A DNA stretch of 9,692 nucleotides, from assembly GCA_020853515.1 (NCBI GenBank), contig JADYYU010000069.1, forward strand, positions 1-9,692, in the 5' to 3' direction. Below the pieces are notes generated by a model. That model saw nothing but the letters and a program-made list of their open reading frames with translations, had not been told where the DNA came from and searched no databases. This document shows positions 1-7,346 of this stretch, piece after piece. The stretch comes from Chitinophagaceae bacterium. Its GTDB lineage: Bacteria > Bacteroidota > Bacteroidia > Chitinophagales > Chitinophagaceae. Both the position numbers and the translations under genes were made by a program. The stretch's first letter is position 1, and every line of letters starts with the position of its first letter.

Positions 1-1
1 G

Positions 2-9
2 CATCTTTG
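2..9 (+). promoter_or_regulatory. Candidate Bacteroidota -7 promoter element (CATCTTTG)
   Basis: CATCTTTG matches the Bacteroidota sigma-A -7 consensus TAnnTTTG at all fixed positions except the first. It ends 19 bases before the GTG at 29, so transcription would begin roughly at 15-17 with a leader of a dozen bases. The -33 element would lie outside the window. The same geometry appears before two other rightward genes here. Confidence 0.5.
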
Positions 10-28
10 TATCGTTCAAACTTTTAAG

Positions 29-415
29 GTGAAACCATACGTATTACATTCCGCCGCCATACTTACATCATTGGATACTTTTGCAGGTATGAAACAGATG
101 TATAGTGAAATGCTGCAGGGACGTGTTGTATTGGAAATGCCGGGCCTCGTTATAATCGAAATGGCCAATCATTTTATTGTTGAATTATACACAGAAATTG
201 CAGAAATGCCGACCTACTTATTTAAAAATCAGCGGATGGTGTTAGGTTATAAGACAGATGATATACAGGAGGCCTATCAAAATTTATTACAATCGAACTA
301 TCAGATACTCTGCCCGGTGCAGCAAGCCGGAGACTGCTATTCCTATTTTCATTATGCGGCAGCAGACGGTCAGATATACAAGATCAGTGAATTGAATAAA
401 AACAAACATTCTTAA
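29..415 (+). CDS. VOC-superfamily (glyoxalase/bleomycin-resistance-like) small protein
   Basis: This 128-residue protein has the length and layout of a single vicinal-oxygen-chelate subunit: two beta-alpha-beta-beta-beta modules, residues about 4-55 and 68-121. The first opens with VLHSAAI, whose His7 sits where many family members have a metal ligand. The second contains VLGYKTDDIQEAYQNL and ends in a strand with DGQIYKISE, the usual place of the last Glu ligand. Members include glyoxalases, extradiol dioxygenases and antibiotic-binding proteins; the substrate cannot be read here. There is no signal peptide, so it is probably cytoplasmic. The GTG start is preferred because a -7-like element ends 19 bases upstream and because the internal Met21 would remove the first strand. 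The YceI gene follows after 23 bases and is probably co-transcribed. The fold is fairly sure; enzymatic activity is unknown. Confidence 0.75.
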   Translation: MKPYVLHSAAILTSLDTFAGMKQMYSEMLQGRVVLEMPGLVIIEMANHFIVELYTEIAEMPTYLFKNQRMVLGYKTDDIQEAYQNLLQSNYQILCPVQQAGDCYSYFHYAAADGQIYKISELNKNKHS

Positions 416-438
416 TATAAACACTTAAATAAAAAAAC

Positions 439-1023
439 ATGAAAAAACAATTTGTAGTTGCCTTAAGCGCAATCACCCTCGGACTCTTATCATTTGCAGC
501 AGATCAAATGAGCACCTGGAATTATGACAACGCCCATGCAAAGATCGGATTCTCCGTATCTCACATGACTATTTCTGATTGCGACGGTTACTTTAAAGAT
601 GTAAGCGCCACCATTAAGGCCTCTAAAGCTGATATGACGGACGCGGTTGCTGAAATGACAGCCCAGGTTAGTTCGGTTAATACAGACAATGAACAACGTG
701 ATCAGCATCTGCAAAGTCCCGATTTTTTTGATGCGGCAAAGTACCCGACCATTACTTTTAAAAGTACTTCTTTTACAAAAACTAAAATGGCCAATTCTTA
801 TGTTATAAAAGGGAATCTGACGATGCATGGTGTCACCAAACCAGTAACTTTTGCTGCTATCATTAAAACAGGTACTAACCCGATGAGTAAAAAGGAAACT
901 GCTGGTTTTAAAGTTACCGGCAAAATCAATCGTAAAGATTTTCAAATTGCAGAATCAACTCCTGGCACTATGGTGGGTGAAGAAATTACCATCAACGCCA
1001 ATGCAGAATTTATTAAAGTTTAG
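439..1023 (+). CDS. Secreted YceI-family lipocalin-like protein
   Basis: This 194-residue protein starts with a Sec signal peptide (MKK, then a hydrophobic stretch to about residue 21). The mature part of about 173 residues is the usual size of a YceI domain, an extended antiparallel beta barrel that binds polyprenoid or other amphipathic lipids in its cavity. Family hallmarks are present: WNYDNAHAKIGFSVSH (27-42), RDQHLQSPDFFDAAKYP (87-103) and LTMHGVTKPV (127-136), followed by a closing strand after the DF pair at 167-168. It would act in the periplasm as a lipid-binding or carrier protein; the ligand cannot be inferred. The ATG follows an A-rich leader without a Shine-Dalgarno sequence. 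It lies 23 bases after the VOC gene with no obvious promoter of its own, and a strong terminator follows 16 bases after its stop. The family assignment is secure. Confidence 0.93.
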   Translation: MKKQFVVALSAITLGLLSFAADQMSTWNYDNAHAKIGFSVSHMTISDCDGYFKDVSATIKASKADMTDAVAEMTAQVSSVNTDNEQRDQHLQSPDFFDAAKYPTITFKSTSFTKTKMANSYVIKGNLTMHGVTKPVTFAAIIKTGTNPMSKKETAGFKVTGKINRKDFQIAESTPGTMVGEEITINANAEFIKV

Positions 1024-1038
1024 TCAGCTATCATAACT

Positions 1039-1075
1039 AAAAAAAAAGGAGTTCCGCCCGGAACTCCTTTTTTTT
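1039..1075. terminator. Bidirectional rho-independent terminator
   Basis: A perfect 8-bp stem, GGAGTTCC (1048-1055) with GGAACTCC (1060-1067), closes a GCCC loop. It is flanked by a run of A (1039-1047) and a run of T (1068-1075), so it has a U-tract in both directions. It ends the VOC-YceI transcript 16 bases after the YceI stop, and it can also stop the leftward fibre-gene transcript about 120 bases beyond that gene's stop. Confidence 0.93.
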
Positions 1076-1147
1076 ATATATAAAGTTATTTTTTGTAATG
1101 CTCAGAAATTGTATGCATGAGTCGAAGGTTTAAAATGACACATCGTC

Positions 1148-1185
1148 TGAAAGATTCACATTTGAAACAAATCAAAAATCTTTCA
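1148..1185 (-). other. Nested hairpin just downstream of the fibre-gene stop
   Basis: The 9-bp arms TGAAAGATT (1148-1156) and AATCTTTCA (1177-1185) are perfectly complementary. Inside them ATTTG (1160-1164) and CAAAT (1168-1172) form a second 5-bp stem around AAA. The structure begins 11 bases after the stop codon of the leftward 1197-4469 gene. It has no T-run on the leftward strand, so it is not a classical terminator. It could protect the mRNA 3' end, with termination at 1039-1075. The pairing is seen directly; the role is inferred. Confidence 0.5.
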
Positions 1186-1196
1186 TGTTTTGAAAA

Positions 1197-4100
1197 TTAT
1201 TTTTTCTCCAATGCTTCCAGACGTCTCATGAGCATTTCATTCATTTTTTTTAAATCTTCTATCTGTGCCTGTTGTTCCTGAATGGCTTTTACCAGCACAG
1301 GAGATAATTTACTATAATCAATCATCCATGGTTTTGTTTTTACATCCTCACCACCAGATTGTACAGCATTCGGATATACTTTATACAATTCCTGTGCGAT
1401 GAAGCCAGTTTGTACATTGTTATTGTCAGCATCATCAATATAGTTGTAGTCTTTTACCTGCATTTGCAAAACACTCAGCAAGCCATATTTGGACTCTCTG
1501 ATATTTTTTTTCAGTCGAAGGTCCGAGGTAGTCAAATATTGTATTGAATTTGGCGAGTTTTGATTAATTGATCCGATCCAGGTACCATCGGGCCTGATGA
1601 TACCAATAATAGAAGTACTTCCGGTACCGGCGTTATTTCCACCATAAATCCACATGCCATCATTAAAGGACGGCGAATTGAAAAGGTTTTTTACCACAAG
1701 TGAAGGTGACTGGCTTGTATTGTTACTAATCTCCAATTTATAACCGGGTGCGGCGGTACCAATGCCAACTTTGCCATCACCTTTTATACGCATTAGCTCT
1801 GTTGACGCTCCTACACCATTACCTACATAAAAGATGTGGTTATCATTCGGTTGAGCTACCTGATATCTGAGGATATTTGTATTAACGCCAAAACCAAAAT
1901 ATTGATGATCATTATTTGCCAATTCAAACAAAACTGCTTTTCGGTTTACAAGTGCATTATTAAATTGCAAAGGAGCGTGGGGGGTACTGTTATTAATGCC
2001 AATATTACTGCCATCGTCAAAAATTTGCGAGTTTCCAATCGTATTTCCGTTCGGTGTGAATTTTGGTAAATAATTTAAAGTTCCGCTACCTGCAATGCCA
2101 CCTGTAGTATCCGCAATACTTCTCCAGACATTTATTGAAGGCTGTGATATTTTAGTTTTAAAATACATATCAGAAGGTTGCACTGCTCCTGATACATACA
2201 TGGCCCCGTTTGCGTACACATTGGCAGTGTTGTAACGCCATCCGTAAGTACAAGAGGCAGCAGTAAATTCAAACGTATAACTGTTACCTGCAGTAAGTGC
2301 CGGAGGTGATGCAAGTGTATATTCGACTTCCGTTCCTGACGCCAATACCGGTACAACAACGGCCTGAGTACTTAGGATGGGACCTGCAATACCATTTCCA
2401 GAACGAATATTTAATGTAGCCGGACCACTTCCACCATCAAGCATTACAGTCACCGAATATAAATTACCTGAAATGGCAGGGATGAAAGATTGGGCCATCG
2501 CGTTTCCACAATTACCGACACTAAACGTTAATTGCGTTTGGTCGATAGTCACCGAGCTGGGGACCGTTAAAAATGACTGTAGTTTACCTGCATCCGTATT
2601 GTAAATCATCATGCCCGGCGTTGCAGATATTAAATTTCGTTGTGCAGTATTCATTCTGGGCATTAATACCGAACCTGTTGTAGAAGTGATATCAAGTGCC
2701 GCACCCGCATGAGGTGAATTCGTACCCATGCCGACCCTGCCTTCAAACAGCGCACCGTTTACGGGTGCTGCGTCGGTGCCTGCATAGGTTGAGCCCACTG
2801 TAAGCCCTCCTTCTATATCTAATTTACTGGCAGGTGTAGTGGTTCCGATACCAACGTTGGCGCTTATATTATGTATATTACTATTGTTAACGACCCAATT
2901 GCTGCCGTCCCAATAGGCTGTATTGCCGGCTGTTGCGCCATTTGGAAGAAATCCGGTAGGCCCTTGTGGTCCGGCGGGACCAATGGGTCCGTCAGCACCT
3001 GTCAAGCCAATGGGTCCTTGCGGTCCGGTTGGTCCGTCAGCACCTGTTAATCCAATGGGGCCTTGTGGTCCGGTAGCGCCGGTAGCGCCAGTTAATCCAA
3101 TGGGGCCTTGTGGTCCGGTGGCGCCATTTGCACCAGTTAATCCAATAGGGCCTTGTGGTCCGGTAGCACCCGTTGCACCAGTCAAACCAATCGGCCCTTG
3201 CGGACCGGTAGGACCTGCCGGGCCAATAGGGCCAACAGGGCCGGTTTGCCAGGATGCTAAGCCATTTGCATCTGAAACCAGAATTTTGCCACTACCCGGT
3301 GCGCCACCTGCAATTTTAACCTGTCCCGAAAATTCGGTATTTCCTGCAGGGGTAATGGTTACAATTGCTGGTGTACTGTTGATGCCCAGGGTGATTTGAT
3401 TACTTTCTTTGTTAAGAATATAGGCGTTGTTTCCATTATTTCCAATATCGAGTCCATCACCGGCAAGGTGTCCTGTCGTGTTATTAGTGATCTTCAATGA
3501 GTTGCTGGCCGCAGCATTATTAATGTGAACATAAGTAGCTGGCAGCGCATTACCTCCCAGTCCGAGAAATCCCGTACTTTGCACAGCATTAAACTTAAGG
3601 GCTGTTGCTCCGGCACTTACTATGCCAATGCCCACATTGCCATTATTGGACAACAGAAAGCCACCATTATTGTTTCCAAATGCAAGTAAATCAGCATTAG
3701 GATATAAGCTTGCCATATTTGTGCCTGCAGCAGAACCCGCAGAAAGGCTATTATATTTTGTAAAGGTGGCATAATGACCAACAATATCACTTTGCATTAA
3801 GAATTTACCAAACCCTGCCGGGTCATCCTGTTGCATGCGAATGTATTCAGTGCTGCCGTTGGCGCGAATATGGAGCTTGGTTGCGGGATTTGGTACGGCG
3901 GTACCCAACCCCACTGTTGAGCCATTATCAAACAATAATGATTTGCCAATAGTATTCAAAGCAGTAAATTTGGTGAGATAATTCAGATCTCCGGCAACAT
4001 GTGTCGCATTGGAGTTTACTGCGCCAGTTCGGGTTTTGTCATTTTTTCCGGCATCAGATCCGGCTCTGTCGGCATATAAAGCATAAGGTACCGAAAGCAG

Positions 4101-4469
4101 TTGACTAATTCCGGCTGTCATGTAATTACTTCCTCCCTCAGGATCAATTGAAACGCTGATATATTTATTGCCTGTTTCCCATTTGACGGCTTTCAGATTG
4201 CCACTGATTGATTGGCCGTTTCCGATTTGTAAAGTGTAGAGCCCAAACTCATTGGTGATTATTAGTTGCGTTTCCTCGTATTCTGGTATGACTGCATCTG
4301 CAGCAGGCAGTATGGCGAGTTTTAAAGACATATGTTTGTTGCTGATCGGATTGCCCTTAGAATCCCGGGCAATGCCCTGATAGTTAAATAATTGCGGTGC
4401 TTGAGCGACTGCAATTGACGCGAAAAGTATGCAAGCGAACGTAAATAATGAACTGATTTTTAATTTCAT
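1197..4469 (-). CDS. Exported tail-fibre-like protein with collagen repeats and a Peptidase_S74 chaperone domain
   Basis: This 1090-residue protein has a signal peptide (1-22, ending AVAQ). In order it shows: an N-terminal beta domain (about 24-135, FNYQGIARDSKG and NEFGLYTLQIGNG) common at the start of Bacteroidota fibre proteins; repeated VGIGT-P-KL-I modules (for example near 185-200 and 540-555, and again before the S74 domain); 32 unbroken Gly-X-Y triplets (410-505); a beta domain (about 630-774) holding Cys654 and Cys740, the only cysteines of the mature chain; a Peptidase_S74 intramolecular chaperone domain (about 980-1060); and a C-terminal coiled coil to 1090. The S74 motif SDLRLKKNI gives Ser982 and Lys987 with the five-residue spacing of the phage endosialidase autocleavage pair, so trimerisation and self-removal of the C-terminus are likely. 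It is probably a trimeric cell-surface fibre. I see no type IX sorting domain and no phage genes nearby. The ligand or partner is unknown. Confidence 0.9.
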   Translation of the reverse strand: MKLKISSLFTFACILFASIAVAQAPQLFNYQGIARDSKGNPISNKHMSLKLAILPAADAVIPEYEETQLIITNEFGLYTLQIGNGQSISGNLKAVKWETGNKYISVSIDPEGGSNYMTAGISQLLSVPYALYADRAGSDAGKNDKTRTGAVNSNATHVAGDLNYLTKFTALNTIGKSLLFDNGSTVGLGTAVPNPATKLHIRANGSTEYIRMQQDDPAGFGKFLMQSDIVGHYATFTKYNSLSAGSAAGTNMASLYPNADLLAFGNNNGGFLLSNNGNVGIGIVSAGATALKFNAVQSTGFLGLGGNALPATYVHINNAAASNSLKITNNTTGHLAGDGLDIGNNGNNAYILNKESNQITLGINSTPAIVTITPAGNTEFSGQVKIAGGAPGSGKILVSDANGLASWQTGPVGPIGPAGPTGPQGPIGLTGATGATGPQGPIGLTGANGATGPQGPIGLTGATGATGPQGPIGLTGADGPTGPQGPIGLTGADGPIGPAGPQGPTGFLPNGATAGNTAYWDGSNWVVNNSNIHNISANVGIGTTTPASKLDIEGGLTVGSTYAGTDAAPVNGALFEGRVGMGTNSPHAGAALDITSTTGSVLMPRMNTAQRNLISATPGMMIYNTDAGKLQSFLTVPSSVTIDQTQLTFSVGNCGNAMAQSFIPAISGNLYSVTVMLDGGSGPATLNIRSGNGIAGPILSTQAVVVPVLASGTEVEYTLASPPALTAGNSYTFEFTAASCTYGWRYNTANVYANGAMYVSGAVQPSDMYFKTKISQPSINVWRSIADTTGGIAGSGTLNYLPKFTPNGNTIGNSQIFDDGSNIGINNSTPHAPLQFNNALVNRKAVLFELANNDHQYFGFGVNTNILRYQVAQPNDNHIFYVGNGVGASTELMRIKGDGKVGIGTAAPGYKLEISNNTSQSPSLVVKNLFNSPSFNDGMWIYGGNNAGTGSTSIIGIIRPDGTWIGSINQNSPNSIQYLTTSDLRLKKNIRESKYGLLSVLQMQVKDYNYIDDADNNNVQTGFIAQELYKVYPNAVQSGGEDVKTKPWMIDYSKLSPVLVKAIQEQQAQIEDLKKMNEMLMRRLEALEKK
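2982..3206 (-). repeat. Five tandem 45-bp repeats encoding the collagen-like segment
   Basis: Five in-frame copies of a 15-residue unit, GPQGPIGLTGATGAT with changes in the last two triplets, run through residues 422-496 of the fibre protein. Single Gly-X-Y triplets flank the array on both sides, extending the collagen-like region to 2955-3242. Copies 2-4 differ at only one synonymous base over their first 24 bases, while the outer copies have drifted more, which suggests expansion from the middle. Arrays of this kind can change copy number by slippage or recombination without a frameshift. Confidence 0.93.
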
Positions 4470-4927
4470 GTGATTAGTTAATTTTGTTTTGAAAGGGTTA
4501 AAATTGAAAAAATGCCTTTAAGATAATAGTTTTCTCATATAAAAGGAAGAATTATGGCATTTTGCCAACTTAAGTATTTCTTGATTAAAAATCGGCAGTT
4601 GAGTACCCGGCTTAAGTACCCTTCTCCTTGAATTACAGAAAAGGGCTCCCGCTTTTTGTAACGACATTTTTTGTTTAGGTAGCCGGTATTCAGAAATAAA
4701 TTGCCGCATTCAATAACATATTCTTGATATGCAAATGTCATCAAGTGGTCCTCTTTCAATTGCACTTAATCCATTTAAACATCTTATGGAAAAGATTTTC
4801 ATAGTGATTTAGTATCGCGTAAATTTTAGTAAATATAACTGGGGGTGTAGTTCCCCAACTAGCAGAAACATTTCTGCAAGGACTGCACGATGCAATACAT
4901 GATTTAGCAAAATTAAATACTCAAAAA
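4470..4927. other. 458-bp intergenic region without a convincing gene
   Basis: This stretch separates the M28 peptidase stop from the fibre-gene start, both leftward, and should hold the fibre-gene promoter. No clear TAnnTTTG lies in the last 60 bases before the fibre start. A distant match, TAATTTTG on the leftward strand (4908-4915), would imply a leader of over 400 bases and is weak in such AT-rich DNA. Two overlapping leftward frames (4535-4765 with a GTG start, and 4518-4709) encode 76 and 63 residues with no recognisable family. Three small hairpins cluster at 4840-4894. The best guess is regulatory or leader DNA, possibly with a decayed small gene. Confidence 0.4.
4840..4894. other. 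Cluster of three adjacent small hairpins
   Basis: Three inverted repeats follow one another: TGGGG/CCCCA (4840-4844 with 4853-4857), GCAGAAACATTTCTGC (4862-4877, a 7-bp arm match around CA) and TGCA/TGCA around CGA (4884-4894). They lie 33-88 bases after the M28 stop on the leftward strand. There is no strong T-run, so a classical intrinsic terminator is doubtful; a 3' UTR structure, leader element or protein-binding palindrome are alternatives. Confidence 0.35.
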
Positions 4928-6304
4928 TTACAAACCGTACATACTCGCCAAATATACCATAGCTGTCATTGCTACGGCACCCAGACAAAGTTCGCGGCGA
5001 TGTACATTTTCAAACACATCATTCGCACTGTGGTGCATATCAAAGTATCGCTGTGAATCAGGTAATAATTCCATCACCGGCGTTCCGAATTTACGGTGTA
5101 AAGGACCTATATCGGCACCTCCTCCGTTTCTTTCCAGATTATAAATACCAAACGGTAACAATTGCGGCAACCATGACTTAACTTTTTGTCTTTGAGCGGC
5201 AGTCATCGTCATCGAAAATCCATAGGGCGTCGCTCCGCCTGCATCGGTTTCGATGGCCAGAATATGTTTTTCATTTTTTTCTGCTGCCAGATCGCAATAT
5301 TTTTGTCCCCCTCTTAATCCATTTTCTTCATTCATAAATAACACCGCCCTGATGGTACGCTTAGGCCTGATGCCCAGCTTTGCAAAGGTGCGCAATACTT
5401 CAATACTCTGCACCACTCCGGCTCCGTCATCATGAGCACCTTCGCCGATATCCCAACTGTCGAGATGTCCGCCAAAAACTACAATTTCACCGGGAAGTTC
5501 ACTGCCTGTGATTTCGCCCACCACATTATACGATTTTACTTCAGGCAACATCTCGCAGGTTGTTTTGATATACATCTTCACATGCGGTTCTTTATTCATC
5601 TGTTTTTCAAGTTCATCTGCGGCCAGGTTTGAAATGGCCACTGCAGGTATGGACGGATATTTTTTATTGTAGGCAATGCTTCCCGTATGGGGCTTGTCGT
5701 CGTAAGCCGAAGAAACTGAACGGATCACCACAGCGGCAGCGCCCATTCTCGCAGCCTCACTGGGGGCGCCCCATCTGTAATAAACGCAAGGGCCATAGCT
5801 GTCAAAAGTATTTACATTGGTTTGCTCGAAACGGTAATTAAAAAAGACGATCTTACCTTTCACATCTGCGGCATTCATTCTTTGCAACTGTTCAATATTA
5901 TTAATTTTCAGCAAGGTTGCTTCTACGCCGTTTGAGCTTGTGCCGATGGCATTGCCCATAGAGGAAATGCTTACCGGCACACGCTTCCCTTTTGCATTGA
6001 TAATTTCGGCCTGCTCGGTGCCCCTTACCCAATGCGGAACCATCACTTCCTGCAAATATACACGGTCGCAGCCCGTTTTCTCCATCACTTCCTTTCCCCA
6101 CCAGACTGCTTTTTCTGCCTGTGCTGAACCTGATATGCGATGACCGATCTGTTTGCACAAATAGCGCAGGTCATTGTAGCATTCGTAATTAGTCAAAATG
6201 TAATTCGACATTTTTTTGAGGGTGGAACTATCCTGCCTGAAATTTTGCGCTTCGGCGGAAATGATTTGTATAAGGACTATTAGAAGGCCGAGCATTTTTT
6301 TCAT
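4928..6304 (-). CDS. Secreted M28-family zinc metallopeptidase with PA domain
   Basis: This 458-residue protein starts with a signal peptide (about 1-19, ending SAEA-Q). A protease-associated (PA) insert lies about 120-250. The M28 catalytic core carries the expected two-zinc ligand set: His280 and Asp282 (GGHLDSWD), bridging Asp292 (GAHDDGAG), general-base Glu326 and ligand Glu327 (FMNEENG), Asp354 (ETDAGG) and His425 (MHHSANDVFE). The order PA then M28, and the HHS-ND motif, resemble carboxypeptidase Q-like enzymes, which remove single residues from peptide ends; the exact specificity cannot be read. It would act in the periplasm or outside the cell, probably in peptide scavenging. The length is normal and nothing is missing. 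It is divergent from the TonB_C gene across about 150 bases. The start is fixed by the signal peptide; the Met at residue 4 is an alternative. Confidence 0.93.
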   Translation of the reverse strand: MKKMLGLLIVLIQIISAEAQNFRQDSSTLKKMSNYILTNYECYNDLRYLCKQIGHRISGSAQAEKAVWWGKEVMEKTGCDRVYLQEVMVPHWVRGTEQAEIINAKGKRVPVSISSMGNAIGTSSNGVEATLLKINNIEQLQRMNAADVKGKIVFFNYRFEQTNVNTFDSYGPCVYYRWGAPSEAARMGAAAVVIRSVSSAYDDKPHTGSIAYNKKYPSIPAVAISNLAADELEKQMNKEPHVKMYIKTTCEMLPEVKSYNVVGEITGSELPGEIVVFGGHLDSWDIGEGAHDDGAGVVQSIEVLRTFAKLGIRPKRTIRAVLFMNEENGLRGGQKYCDLAAEKNEKHILAIETDAGGATPYGFSMTMTAAQRQKVKSWLPQLLPFGIYNLERNGGGADIGPLHRKFGTPVMELLPDSQRYFDMHHSANDVFENVHRRELCLGAVAMTAMVYLASMYGL

Positions 6305-6334
6305 TTGATAAGTACTGTTTTAATTACGAAGCAC

Positions 6335-6342
6335 TAAATGTA
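6335..6342 (-). promoter_or_regulatory. Possible -7 element for the M28 peptidase gene
   Basis: Leftward TACATTTA matches TAnnTTTG except at the last base and ends 30 bases before the ATG. A TTG (6365-6367) lies 22 bases upstream, in the range reported for the -33 element. The surroundings are AT-rich, so this may be chance. Confidence 0.3.
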
Positions 6343-6408
6343 CAAACTCGAAAAAATATATACTCAATTTAGGAGATTATTATTTTTATGAGCGGTGGTA
6401 AAAAGCGA

Positions 6409-6435
6409 TTGGTTTTAAAAAAATGAATACCTTCG
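6409..6435 (+). promoter_or_regulatory. Candidate Bacteroidota promoter for the DUF6438-TonB_C gene
   Basis: TACCTTCG (6428-6435) differs from TAnnTTTG at one base, and TTG (6409-6411) stands 16 bases upstream as a possible -33 element. The -7 ends 20 bases before the ATG at 6456. Because it overlaps the in-frame ATG at 6423, it argues that the upstream ATG is not used. Confidence 0.5.
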
Positions 6436-6455
6436 CTGTATCAAAATCTGTGTAT

Positions 6456-7265
6456 ATGAAAAAGATGTTTTTACTTGTGTTCATTTTGTTATGTCTGGGG
6501 GCTACAGCAAAAAATACGATCACTTATTTAAAGCTTGAGCGCACGCCCTGCTTCGGCAGATGTGCTTCCTATGCCGTTGAATTTTTTAAATCAGGTGAAG
6601 TGGTTTATAATGGTAAAGCCAATGTAAAAATGCCGGGTACATGGAGGGCAAAAATGACTAAGACCGCTATGAGGAATTTTTTCAGACAGTTTGAAAAGTA
6701 CACTTATTCAAAACTATCTTCCAGGTATAATGTTCTTTCAAGCGATCTGCCGGGTATGAATATCAGTGTGAGTGTTAATGGTAAACTTAAAAAAGTGATC
6801 CATGCAGATGCAGGCCCTCGTTTTTTAACACAGATCGGTGCAGACATTGATGAACAGGTAGAAATGCTGAACTGGAAATCTGATGAGACGCCTATAGACA
6901 TAAAGGTGGACGTCGAAGCGGTGCCTGTTCAGGAAATTGCAGCGTCACCCGAAGTGTTTGAATATGTGGAACAAATGCCGGAGTTCCCCGGCGGAGATGC
7001 TGCTCTGAAAAATTATCTGCAAACAAATATTAAATATCCGGAACTTGCCAAAGAAAGCGGTGTGCAGGGCAAAGTATATTGCAATTTTGTAGTTGATAAA
7101 GAGGGTCATGTTTCTGATGTTAAGGTGATGCGGGGCATCGGTTATGGCTGCGATCAGGAAGCAGCCCGTGTGATAAAAGCCATGCCAACATGGATACCCG
7201 GCAAGCAAAACGGACGCAATGTAAATGTTCATTATAATTTGCCGGTGTTCTTTAAATTACAGTAA
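6456..7265 (+). CDS. Exported DUF6438 and TonB C-terminal domain protein
   Basis: From the ATG at 6456 this protein has 269 residues: a signal peptide (1-18, MKKMFLLVFILLCLGATA), a DUF6438 domain (about 20-145, opening with ITYLKLERTPCFGRCASY and its paired cysteines) and a TonB_C domain (about 170-269, from EQMPEFPGGDAALKNYL through VQGKVYCNFVVDKEGHV to the closing NVNVHYNLPVFFKL). TonB_C domains normally contact TonB-dependent outer-membrane receptors, but this protein has no separate Pro-rich linker or permanent membrane anchor, so it is probably a periplasmic relative rather than an energy transducer. An in-frame ATG at 6423 would add 11 residues before the signal peptide; it is disfavoured because those residues are not signal-like and because a -7-like element lies across that region. 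No SD is seen. The domain calls are solid; the role is unknown. Confidence 0.88.
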   Translation: MKKMFLLVFILLCLGATAKNTITYLKLERTPCFGRCASYAVEFFKSGEVVYNGKANVKMPGTWRAKMTKTAMRNFFRQFEKYTYSKLSSRYNVLSSDLPGMNISVSVNGKLKKVIHADAGPRFLTQIGADIDEQVEMLNWKSDETPIDIKVDVEAVPVQEIAASPEVFEYVEQMPEFPGGDAALKNYLQTNIKYPELAKESGVQGKVYCNFVVDKEGHVSDVKVMRGIGYGCDQEAARVIKAMPTWIPGKQNGRNVNVHYNLPVFFKLQ

Positions 7266-7346
7266 AATTTTAGTGTATCCTGAGTAGGGCGGGGGACTTC
7301 GGAAATGACTACCGGAGGTTTATGGCATAGTTTCAGTCAAATGCTA

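Noticed and set aside
490..945. Leftward 151-residue frame
   Set aside because: It lies wholly inside the YceI gene, which has clear family motifs; this frame has no recognisable domain.
2923..3399. Rightward 158-residue Pro/Gly-rich frame opposite the collagen repeats
   Set aside because: Gly (GGN) and Pro (CCN) codons are reverse complements, so a Gly-X-Y array automatically leaves an open Pro-rich frame on the other strand. The real gene is leftward with a signal peptide and recognisable domains.
1197..4469. The fibre protein as a prophage tail fibre
   Set aside because: It has a Sec signal peptide and a Bacteroidota-type N-terminal domain, and no phage structural, lysis or integrase gene is in the window. 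S74 domains are common in cellular surface proteins of this phylum.
4518..4765. Two overlapping leftward frames (76 and 63 residues) upstream of the fibre gene
   Set aside because: They show no recognised motif, have weak starts, and overlap each other in different phases. They are not called as genes, but are kept as part of an open question on the intergenic region.
7296..7321. Imperfect stem ACTTCGG / CCGGAGGT after the TonB_C gene
   Set aside because: It needs a wobble pair and a bulge, and only three T follow, so it is not a supportable terminator.
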